From Deltaproteobacteria bacterium UBA2385 (lineage in GTDB: Bacteria; Myxococcota_A; UBA796; UBA2385), in NCBI GenBank assembly GCA_002343455.1, contig DDSR01000309.1, positions 1 through 9,404 of the forward strand: DNA of 9,404 nt, in the 5' to 3' direction. Within the stretch, counting starts at the first letter, position 1. Every line of letters begins with the position of its first letter. The notes beneath the pieces were generated by a model that saw only the letters and a list, made by a program, of their open reading frames with translations, was not told where the DNA came from and searched no databases. Both the position numbers and the translations under genes were made by a program. Positions 1 to 6,642 of the stretch are shown piece by piece.

Positions 1-61
1 CCCCCCCAACCCCCGCGTCCCCCATGTAGCCGAGGCACCAGGGAGAAGCGTTGTTTCATGG

Positions 62-91
62 TCCCCTGGAGGCGCCTCAGCGCCATGGGGA
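62..91 (+). other. GC stem-loop in the leader upstream of the cytochrome gene
   Basis: A perfect 5-bp stem GGCGC (71-75) / GCGCC (80-84) closes a CTCA loop. Outside it, TCCCC (62-66) can pair with GGGGA (87-91) across a small internal loop. No T-run follows on either strand, so it is not a typical intrinsic terminator. The 9-mer GCGCCTCAG at 72-80 recurs at 106-114, where GCGCC (106-110) can pair with GGCGC (117-121) to give a second small hairpin. These could be leader RNA structure or the end of an upstream unit; short hairpins are also expected by chance at this GC content. The rest of 1-142 shows no supported gene. Confidence 0.3.
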
Positions 92-124
92 ACTATTCGG
101 GGCGCGCGCCTCAGAGGGCGCTAT

Positions 125-138
125 GCTCCGCCCGGAGC
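125..138 (+). promoter_or_regulatory. Hairpin covering the cytochrome ribosome binding site
   Basis: GCTCC (125-129) and GGAGC (134-138) form a perfect 5-bp stem with a GCCC loop. The GGAG at 134-137 is the only Shine-Dalgarno-like sequence ahead of the ATG at 143, with a 5-nt spacer, and it lies wholly within the 3' arm of the stem. If the hairpin forms in mRNA it would hide the ribosome binding site and lower or condition translation. The pairing is seen in the sequence; a regulatory role is inference. Confidence 0.3.
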
Positions 139-142
139 GCCG

Positions 143-2236
143 ATGATCCTCCTGATCCTCCTTGGCTGCGCCGGTGGGTCGTCTCCCGGTGGTGACACCG
201 CCACCGCGCCGACCACGCCGACCGAGCCCACCCCCGAGCCCTCGACGGCGGTGCTGCGGGTGCAGGTCACGCTCGACGACCAGCCCGGCGAGGGGGTGCT
301 GCTCACCCAGCCCGGGACCACCCTGCAGTGGACCACCGACAGCAGCGGCGGGGCCGAGGTGGAAGTGCTCCTGGACCTGGACGGGGACATCGCGCTGGCC
401 GCCTCGCACCCCGAGGCGCGCATCGCGGGCGAGACCATCTCCGACTCGATCCTGGAGGCCGGCGAGCTGGAGATCGCCCTGAGCCGCTTCCTGACGACCG
501 ACAACCCGGCCTACGTCTTCCAGGACCCCGGGACGCCTACGCGCAGCGACACGACCGACCAGTGCTCGCACTGCCACCTCAGCCTGACCGAGGACTGGTA
601 CGACTCGGCCCACCGCAGCTCGGCCAGCAACCCGCAGCTCCAGGACCTCTACGCCGGGGTGGCCGGCGCATTGACCGAGGAGGACGCCTGCCTGCGGGCC
701 GGGGGGCGCTGGCAGGAGGGCCGCCAGCCCGGCACCGAGGAGGCGGCCTGGCGCTGCTACCTGGGCGAGGGCGTGCTGCCCTCCCTCAACGAGGGTTGCG
801 GCGAGGAGCTGCCCTGCGACAGCGCCGAGGCCTCGCCCGAGCAGACCGGGGCCTGCGCCGACTGCCACGCCCCCGGCATCGACGGGGAGCTCGGCGGCCG
901 CGATCTGCTGGAGGCGACCGGCATCGCCTACGACCTCGGCGTCCACTGCGACACCTGCCACAAGGTCGAGTCGGTCGAGCTGAGCGCCAGCGAGCCGGGG
1001 GTCGCTGGCCGGCTGCGCGTCCTCCGCCCGCTGGAGGAGACGGCCTCCAAGGCCCTGGGCCCCTACCTTCCCCTCACCTTCGGCCCCTACCCCGACGTGC
1101 TCAACCCGCGAATGGGCAGCGTGCAGCGGGATCACTTCGCCAACGGGACGGTCTGCGCGGGCTGCCACCAGTACGACCAGCCCGTCCTGGTCCCCGGCGA
1201 GGAGCTGGACGCCGCCCGCTGGCCGGAGGGGCGCCTGCCGGTGCACTCGACCTGGGAGGAGCTGGTCCAGGGGCCGCTGGGTACGGAGATCCCCTGCAAC
1301 TCCTGCCATATGCCCCCCGACGCCGAGGCCGGAAACTCCGCCGACCTCGGCACCCACGACGCCGGCGAGTCCGTGGGGATCGCGACGGGCTGGTATCGAC
1401 CGGCGGGCAGCGTCCGCCGCCACGCCTGGTTCGGTCCGCGCAGCGAGGAGCAGCGCATGCTGGGCCTGGCCGCCTGGATCGACCTGCAGGTGGAGACGGT
1501 CGAAGACGAGCTGGTGGCCCGGGCGACCGTCCACAACAGCGGCCCCGCCCACGCCATCCCGACCGGGGAGCCGCTGCGCAGCCTGATCCTGCTGGTCGAG
1601 GCGCGCTGCGGCGAGGAGCTGCTGAGCCCGACCGGCGGCGACGTCGTGCCCGACTTTGGCGGGGCCTTCGACCAGAAGGAAGCCGATGAGGACTGGGAGC
1701 TCTGGCCCGGCGCCGAGCCCGGTCAGCGCATCCGCGTGGCCCGGCGCAGCGGGGAGTGGCGCGACTACACCGGCTTCGGGCCCTTCGGCGACGGGAGCTT
1801 CTCGGCCGAGGAGAAGGGCCTGCCGGTCGAGCAGTGGGCCGGCGAGGCCGAGATCCTGGCGGTGGACTCCGCGGGGCGGGTGCAGCTCGATCGGCCGCTG
1901 CCCGAGGGCGAGCGGGCCTGGCGGGTCTCGGCCCTGGGCCTGCCGGCGGAGGGCGAGGCGGCCCGGGCCTGGGCGGGCGCGCCGGGGATGGCCTTCGCGC
2001 GCCTGATGGTCGGCCCTCAGGGCGAGCGCAACGTGCCGCACTTCATGGCCGTCGACATCGCCAGCGACAACCGCATCCTGCCCGGGCAGGCCTCCAGCAG
2101 CGAGCACCGCTTCGAAGGCGGCTGCGAGGCCCCCGAGGTGCGCGCGATGCTCCTCCACCGCGCCTTCCCGCTGGAGCTGGCGGCCGAGCGGGGCTGGCCG
2201 CTGAGCGAGTCCGTCATGGCCGAGGCGAGCCGATGA
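143..2236 (+). CDS. Pentaheme cytochrome c lipoprotein (cytochrome c554-like multiheme family)
   Basis: A 697-aa exported electron-transfer protein. It opens with a very short hydrophobic leader, MILLILLGC, with a lipobox ending in Cys9, then a Gly/Thr/Pro-rich linker to about residue 36 and a probable beta-sandwich domain (about 37-115). Five heme c sites follow: CSHCH 141-145, CADCH 238-242, CDTCH 269-273, CAGCH 338-342 and CNSCH 385-389. His157 in WYDSAH just after heme 1 is a candidate distal ligand. A heme-free C-terminal half carries HNSGPAHAIPTG (464-475), a motif I recognise from multiheme cytochromes with a similar C-terminal domain. Six further cysteines (183, 205, 219, 225, 489, 661) lie outside heme motifs. 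No in-frame ATG, GTG or TTG exists upstream inside the window, although the frame stays open to the left edge; GGAG at 134-137 supports ATG 143. The stop overlaps the next start (ATGA). The multiheme assignment is firm; the electron donor, acceptor and exact family are not known. Confidence 0.9.
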   Translation: MILLILLGCAGGSSPGGDTATAPTTPTEPTPEPSTAVLRVQVTLDDQPGEGVLLTQPGTTLQWTTDSSGGAEVEVLLDLDGDIALAASHPEARIAGETISDSILEAGELEIALSRFLTTDNPAYVFQDPGTPTRSDTTDQCSHCHLSLTEDWYDSAHRSSASNPQLQDLYAGVAGALTEEDACLRAGGRWQEGRQPGTEEAAWRCYLGEGVLPSLNEGCGEELPCDSAEASPEQTGACADCHAPGIDGELGGRDLLEATGIAYDLGVHCDTCHKVESVELSASEPGVAGRLRVLRPLEETASKALGPYLPLTFGPYPDVLNPRMGSVQRDHFANGTVCAGCHQYDQPVLVPGEELDAARWPEGRLPVHSTWEELVQGPLGTEIPCNSCHMPPDAEAGNSADLGTHDAGESVGIATGWYRPAGSVRRHAWFGPRSEEQRMLGLAAWIDLQVETVEDELVARATVHNSGPAHAIPTGEPLRSLILLVEARCGEELLSPTGGDVVPDFGGAFDQKEADEDWELWPGAEPGQRIRVARRSGEWRDYTGFGPFGDGSFSAEEKGLPVEQWAGEAEILAVDSAGRVQLDRPLPEGERAWRVSALGLPAEGEAARAWAGAPGMAFARLMVGPQGERNVPHFMAVDIASDNRILPGQASSSEHRFEGGCEAPEVRAMLLHRAFPLELAAERGWPLSESVMAEASR

Positions 2237-3645
2237 TCCCCCTGCTGCTGCTGGCCTGCTCGCCGCACACCGCGCCCGTCCAGGAACCGCACGAGACCGG
2301 GGTCCCCGAGGACACCGGCGAGCCGCGCGAGAACACCCTCCGCTCGCCGGCCGAGGCCGAGGACCTCGACCCGGCCGAGGGCCTGGTGCGGGTCGCCCTG
2401 AGCGCCGGGAGCCTGCGCCGGGAGATCTGGGACCCGACGACCGGACGGATCCGCGTCGTCGAGGGCTACGCCTTCAACGGGCAGGTCCCCGGGCCCACCA
2501 TCCGGCTGCAGAAGGGCGACATCCTGACCGTGGACATCGAGAACGAGCTGGACCAGCCGACGACGGTGCACTGGCACGGGCTGTCGGTGCCCTACGAGAT
2601 GGACGGCGTCACCTGGACCAACGAGGGCATCCCGGCAGGAGGCTCCTTCCAGGCGGTCTTCACCGCGGACGAGGTCGGCACCTTCTGGTACCACCCGCAC
2701 CACGACTCCGATCGGCAGGTCGACCTGGGGCTGTACGGCGTCGTGATCGTAGAGGACCCCGCCGAGCCCGCCGCCGACCGTGAGCTGGTGATCGTGCTCG
2801 ACGCCGACGCCGAGGACCCGGACTCCGAGTCGACCTGGGAGGACACCCAAACCGGCGTCGGCAGCGACCCGGACCTGACGCACGGCGCCCACGGGGACGC
2901 CGGGTCCTGGCTGCTCAACGGCCTGCTCGCGCCGACGGTCGAGCTGGAGGTCGGCGAGCGGGTCCGGCTCCGGCTGCTCAACGCCAGCAACAGCGCCTAT
3001 GCCTGGCTGGACACGACCGGGATGCCCGTGCTGGCCCGCGACCAGGGCCTGCTGGCCGAGGAGTGGCTACCCGAGCGCCTGCTGCTGGCTCCCGGCGATC
3101 GGGCCGAGCTCCTCTGGCTGCCCGGGCCCGGCGGGGAGGCCTTCCAGGCCTGGCCCTACGACCGCCGCGGCGGAGACACCCAGGGGCCGGTCCAGGACCT
3201 GGCCGTGGTCGCGCTGCGGGGCGACGGTCGGGCCGCCTCGATGTCCTTCCCCCATGTCTTCGAGGCGCCCACGCCGGACCCCGGGCACACCGATGTGCTC
3301 TGGACCTTCCAAGGCGAGGAGCACACCGACACCTGGATGATCAACGGCGAGCAGTACCCAGACGTGACCATCCCGGTCCTCGCCTACGGGCAGGAGGCGA
3401 TCATCGAGGTCCGCAACCTCTCCGCCACCGAGCACCCCTTCCACCTGCACGGCATGAGCTTCGAGGTGCTCTCCGAGGGCGGGGTCGCGCCACAAGCCCG
3501 GCTGATCGAGGACACCGTCAACGTGCCGATCCACAGCGCGGTGCGGCTGCGGGTCCTGGCTACCAACCGCGGAGACTGGATGGCTCACTGCCACATCCTC
3601 CCCCACGCCCACCGCGGCATGATGACCGTGCTGCGGGTCGAGTAG
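2233..3645 (+). CDS. Multicopper oxidase lipoprotein (laccase-like, three cupredoxin domains)
   Basis: A 470-aa copper enzyme expected to oxidise a substrate one electron at a time and reduce O2 to water outside the cytoplasm. The leader MIPLLLLAC ends in a lipobox with Cys9, followed by an acidic linker. Domain 1 holds GPTIR (from 87), HWHG (113-116) and WYHPHH with His154 and His156. A middle cupredoxin domain spans about 175-310. Domain 3 has HPFHLHG (401-407) and [12 protein letters not shown] (452-463), including the type 1 Cys453 and probable axial Met463. All four copper-binding motifs are intact, so type 1 and trinuclear sites should both form. No Met-rich segment like that of CueO is present, which argues against a dedicated Cu(I) oxidase. 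The ATG overlaps the cytochrome stop by 4 bp, implying translational coupling. Copper nitrite reductase is unlikely because the full trinuclear motif set is present. The substrate is unknown. Confidence 0.93.
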   Translation: MIPLLLLACSPHTAPVQEPHETGVPEDTGEPRENTLRSPAEAEDLDPAEGLVRVALSAGSLRREIWDPTTGRIRVVEGYAFNGQVPGPTIRLQKGDILTVDIENELDQPTTVHWHGLSVPYEMDGVTWTNEGIPAGGSFQAVFTADEVGTFWYHPHHDSDRQVDLGLYGVVIVEDPAEPAADRELVIVLDADAEDPDSESTWEDTQTGVGSDPDLTHGAHGDAGSWLLNGLLAPTVELEVGERVRLRLLNASNSAYAWLDTTGMPVLARDQGLLAEEWLPERLLLAPGDRAELLWLPGPGGEAFQAWPYDRRGGDTQGPVQDLAVVALRGDGRAASMSFPHVFEAPTPDPGHTDVLWTFQGEEHTDTWMINGEQYPDVTIPVLAYGQEAIIEVRNLSATEHPFHLHGMSFEVLSEGGVAPQARLIEDTVNVPIHSAVRLRVLATNRGDWMAHCHILPHAHRGMMTVLRVE

Positions 3646-3674
3646 GTCCCCCTCCCCGTGCAGACGACCCACCC

Positions 3675-5255
3675 ATGAGGCGCGCCCTGATCATCGGCGC
3701 GGGCCCCGCCGGCCTCACCGCCGCCCACGAGCTGCTGCAGCGCAGCGACTATCGCCCGCTCGTGCTGGAGGCCTCGACCCGGATCGGAGGCATCTCCCGC
3801 ACCGAGATCCACCAGGGCAACCGCATCGACATCGGCGGCCACCGCTTCTTCAGCAAGTCCGACCGGGTCATGGACTGGTGGCTGTCGATGCTGCCGCTCC
3901 AAGGCCTCCCCGACGAGGGGGCCCGCCTCGCCTACCAGGGGCTGACCCGGGAGCTGCGCGGGGCCGAGGGGCCCGATCCTCGGGAGACCGAGCAGGTGAT
4001 GCTGCTGCGATCACGTCGATCGCGGATCTTCCACGGGGGCGCCTTCTACGACTACCCGCTGCGCGCCAGCCCGCGCACCCTGGCGACGCTGGGGCCTCGC
4101 CGCGGCTTGAAGATCGGGCTGAGCTACGCCCGCGCCCGGCTGCGCCCCCGGGCCGAAGCCTCGCTCGAAGACCTGCTGATCAACCGCTTCGGCCGCTCCT
4201 TGTACCTCTCCTTCTTCAAGGACTACACCGAGAAGGTCTGGGGCGTGCCCTGCGAGCAGATCAGCGCCGAGTGGGGCCGCCAGCGCATCAAGGGGCTGGA
4301 CCTGGGGGCCGCCGCCCGCCACTTCTTCGAGCGCCTGCTGCCCGGCTCGCCCCGGGCGGTGGACCGAAGCCAGGTGCAGACCTCGCTGATCGAGCACTTC
4401 CTGTACCCGCGGCACGGCCCTGGCCAGCTGTGGGAGACCGTCGCCGACAAGATCCACGCGGCCGGCGGCGAGCTGCGCATGGGCTGGACGGTAGTCGGCG
4501 TCGACGCCGAGGGCGGCCGGATCCGGGCAGCCACCGCGCTGGACCCTCAGGGCCGGCCGCACCGACTGGAGGCCGAGCTGGTCATCTCGACGATGCCGAT
4601 CCAGGAGCTGGTGCGGGCGCTGGAGCCGAGCTGGCCGGCCTCGCCCGAGGTGCGGGAGATCAGCGAGGGCCTGGTCTATCGGGACTTCATCACGGTCGGC
4701 CTGCTCTCCCGCGAGCGGCGCGATCTGCAGGACAACTGGATCTACATCCAGCAGCCGGGCCTCTGCGTGGGCCGGGTCCAGCTCTTTCACAACTGGAGCC
4801 CCTGGATGGTGGCCGACCCCCGCCACGCCTTCCTGGGGATGGAGTACTTCTGCTCGATCGGCGACGCGCTCTGGTCCCGGACCGACGCCGAACTGGAGCA
4901 GCTCGCCATCGCCGAGGCGGCCGCGACCGGGCTGCTCGATCCCAGCGACCTGATCAGCGCCTGCGTGATCCGGATGCCGCGCTGCTACCCGGCCTACTTC
5001 GGGAGCTACTCGCGCTTCGGAGAGCTGCGGGCCTGGCTGGACGGGATCGAGGGGCTGCTGCTGATCGGCCGCAACGGCATGCACCGGTACAACAACCAGG
5101 ACCACTCGATGCTGACCGCGATGGTGGCGGTGGATCAGCTCGCCCAAGGCCGCCTGGACCGCGAGGCGCTGTGGGCCATCAACACCGAGCCCGAGTACCA
5201 CGAGGAGCGCCCGATCAGGAAGCGTCGCCCTCGTCGGACTCCAAGCGGCGGGTGA
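3675..5255 (+). CDS. FAD-dependent oxidoreductase, UDP-galactopyranose mutase/HemY-like
   Basis: A 526-aa soluble flavoprotein without signal peptide or membrane segment. The N-terminus is a classic FAD Rossmann fold: GAGPAG (8-13), then [11 protein letters not shown] with Glu32 for the ribose, then [10 protein letters not shown] (52-61). The middle part has [15 protein letters not shown] and [15 protein letters not shown], resembling the FxxYTxKxWG pattern of UDP-galactopyranose mutases. A C-terminal FAD-contact segment [15 protein letters not shown] starts at 465. Relatives of this type are often annotated as NAD(P)/FAD-dependent oxidoreductase and frequently sit in polysaccharide loci. The ATG at 3675 gives the expected N-terminus, but no Shine-Dalgarno sequence precedes it (upstream is C-rich). 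It lies 29 nt after the multicopper oxidase with no terminator between, so co-transcription is likely. Its 3' end overlaps convergent hprK by 41 bp. Fold and cofactor are well supported; the reaction is not. Confidence 0.85.
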   Translation: MRRALIIGAGPAGLTAAHELLQRSDYRPLVLEASTRIGGISRTEIHQGNRIDIGGHRFFSKSDRVMDWWLSMLPLQGLPDEGARLAYQGLTRELRGAEGPDPRETEQVMLLRSRRSRIFHGGAFYDYPLRASPRTLATLGPRRGLKIGLSYARARLRPRAEASLEDLLINRFGRSLYLSFFKDYTEKVWGVPCEQISAEWGRQRIKGLDLGAAARHFFERLLPGSPRAVDRSQVQTSLIEHFLYPRHGPGQLWETVADKIHAAGGELRMGWTVVGVDAEGGRIRAATALDPQGRPHRLEAELVISTMPIQELVRALEPSWPASPEVREISEGLVYRDFITVGLLSRERRDLQDNWIYIQQPGLCVGRVQLFHNWSPWMVADPRHAFLGMEYFCSIGDALWSRTDAELEQLAIAEAAATGLLDPSDLISACVIRMPRCYPAYFGSYSRFGELRAWLDGIEGLLLIGRNGMHRYNNQDHSMLTAMVAVDQLAQGRLDREALWAINTEPEYHEERPIRKRRPRRTPSGG

Positions 5256-6159
5256 TCTCCTCGTCCAGCCGGCGGGCCGAGTGGATGCCCCGGCGCTTGA
5301 GGATCTGGTTGCGCGCGGCCACCTCGACCAGCAGTGCGATGTTGCGGCCGGGGCGCACCGGCAGGCGCACCAGGGGGACCTCGACCCCCAGGGCGGACCA
5401 GAACAGGTCGTCCAGGCCCGTCCGGGTGACCTGGTCGTCGCGCCAGTCGCTGAGCTCGACGACCAGGTGGACGGCGGTCTTCTCGAGCACGGCGGCCTGG
5501 CCGAAGAGGTCCGCGGCGTGCAGCACGCCCAGCCCGCGGACCTCGAGGTAGTGGCTCATCCCCTCGCGGCCCTGGCCCAGGAGGACCGGCCCCGCCCGGG
5601 TCAGGTCGACCACGTCGTCGGCGACGAGGCGATGGCCCCGCTGCACCAGCTCCAGCGCGGTCTCGCTCTTGCCGATGCCGCTGTGGCCCACCAGCATGAC
5701 GCCGAGGTTGTGGACCTGCACCAGCACGCCGTGCACGACCTCGCGCGCGGCCAGCGCATGGGCCAGCATCGCCTCCAGCTCGCGCGCCAGCTCGGTCGAC
5801 GGGCGGCGGGTCAGGAAGAGGGGCAGGCCCAGGTCGGCGGCGAGGTCCAGCACGCTCTTGGGCGGAAACAGGCCCCGACAGACGATGATCGCGGCCGCCT
5901 TCTCGCCCAGTCGGGCCCGCAGGGCCGCGGCCTGCTCTCCCGGCGGCTTGACCCGCAGCCAGTCCAGGTCGTCCACCCCCAGCAGCACGACGGCGCCATC
6001 GGCGTCCTCGGGTCCTCCCTCGGGGACCAGCGCGGGGCGGAGCGGAGAGGACCGCAGGATCGGCCGCTGATAGCCGGCGTTGGCCGCGACCAGCCGCAGC
6101 CCGAGCCGATCGGCCTGGCTGGCGAGGAGCTGACCGCTGACCGGCTGGATCGCGCTCAT
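5215..6159 (-). CDS. hprK: HPr kinase/phosphorylase
   Basis: A 314-aa cytoplasmic enzyme that in its family phosphorylates HPr on a serine with ATP or pyrophosphate and reverses this with phosphate, tuning PTS-linked carbon regulation. An N-terminal domain (about 1-130, DRTGG-like receiver fold in the family) precedes the catalytic domain: His143 in VVHG, Walker A GHSGIGKS (158-165), Asp181/Asp182 in LVADD, the family signature EVRGLGVL (206-213), and PVRPGRN (267-273). Length is normal for full-size HprK, unlike the short alphaproteobacterial forms. His159 replaces the acidic residue usual after the first Walker A glycine. AGGAGA at 6167-6172, 7 nt from the ATG, fixes the start. It follows hpf by 22 nt and is the last gene of the leftward unit. 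No HPr, EIIA or rapZ gene is in view. Its final 41 bp overlap the convergent flavoprotein gene. Confidence 0.95.
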   Translation of the reverse strand: MSAIQPVSGQLLASQADRLGLRLVAANAGYQRPILRSSPLRPALVPEGGPEDADGAVVLLGVDDLDWLRVKPPGEQAAALRARLGEKAAAIIVCRGLFPPKSVLDLAADLGLPLFLTRRPSTELARELEAMLAHALAAREVVHGVLVQVHNLGVMLVGHSGIGKSETALELVQRGHRLVADDVVDLTRAGPVLLGQGREGMSHYLEVRGLGVLHAADLFGQAAVLEKTAVHLVVELSDWRDDQVTRTGLDDLFWSALGVEVPLVRLPVRPGRNIALLVEVAARNQILKRRGIHSARRLDEEITRRLESDEGDAS

Positions 6160-6166
6160 CGTCTGC

Positions 6167-6172
6167 TCTCCT
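6167..6172 (-). promoter_or_regulatory. Ribosome binding site of hprK
   Basis: AGGAGA read on the minus strand, 7 nt ahead of the ATG at 6159-6157. It occupies the short gap after hpf, supports the chosen start, and shows hprK is initiated independently within the shared transcript. Confidence 0.8.
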
Positions 6173-6181
6173 GGCGAGGCT

Positions 6182-6601
6182 TCAGGCCGCGCCGCCCCGA
6201 ACGGTGCGATGAACCTCGGCCGTCTCGAGGTCGTGATCCTCGCCCTCGCTCAGCGCGAAGTCGGGCACGAAGCCGTCGAGCGGGGTGCCCTCGGTGCGGT
6301 GCACGTCGAGCCGCCGATCATGCCGACGGCGCACAGCGCGCTCGACGGTGTGGATCAAGCCGTCGACGACCGCGATCGGATCGTCGGCTTCCAGGCTGGC
6401 CTTGAAGCTGTCCGCGCCGGCGCCGCTGACCACCAGGTCGCCGCGGTAGCCCACCTTCTGCCCGAGGATGACCAGGCCGACGTCGACGGGCTCCTTGAGG
6501 AAGCGGGTGATCTTCCGGCTCTTCCGCTCAACTCGATTCTTGAGCGCCTGACGTTCCTTCTCTTCTACGGAAGCATTGCGGAACGAGATTTCCAGTCGCA
6601 T
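6182..6601 (-). CDS. hpf: Ribosome hibernation-promoting factor / RaiA family
   Basis: A 139-aa protein that in its family binds the 30S subunit in slow growth and silences or stores ribosomes. The N-terminal part matches the HPF/YfiA fold: MRLEISFRN, then the helix segment with KNRVERKSRKITRFL, the strand VDVGLVI, and a second helix around DPIAVVDGLIHTVERAVRRRH with the basic face that contacts rRNA. After about residue 100 comes an acidic, His-containing tail of roughly 40 residues ending RGGAA. It does not resemble the dimerisation domain of long HPF, which is usually 180-200 aa in total, while short HPFs are about 95-110 aa. TGAGGT at 6609-6614 with a 7-nt spacer supports the start. It lies 41 nt after rpoN and 22 nt before hprK, the usual place for hpf in Proteobacteria. 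Confidence 0.88.
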   Translation of the reverse strand: MRLEISFRNASVEEKERQALKNRVERKSRKITRFLKEPVDVGLVILGQKVGYRGDLVVSGAGADSFKASLEADDPIAVVDGLIHTVERAVRRRHDRRLDVHRTEGTPLDGFVPDFALSEGEDHDLETAEVHRTVRGGAA

Positions 6602-6642
6602 CGTTCTGACCTCAAAGCGCAGGGGGTGAGCGGTGAGCCCGT

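Noticed and set aside
1..142. Frame of the cytochrome gene open back to the left edge, possibly a longer N-terminus
   Set aside because: No ATG, GTG or TTG occurs in that frame, the translated stretch shows no signal or domain, and the lipobox directly follows ATG 143.
710..725. Second sigma-54-like match (TGGCAGGAGGGCCGCC) on the plus strand
   Set aside because: It lies inside the cytochrome coding region, lacks the TTGC element, and no gene starts downstream of it.
77..2158. 693-codon open frame on the minus strand opposite the cytochrome gene
   Set aside because: Antisense frame kept open by high GC; its product is low-complexity Gly/Ala/Val/Arg-rich and shows no motif, while the plus strand encodes five heme sites.
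5281..6405. 374-codon plus-strand open frame opposite hprK and hpf
   Set aside because: Gln/His/Arg-rich shadow frame running across two real genes.
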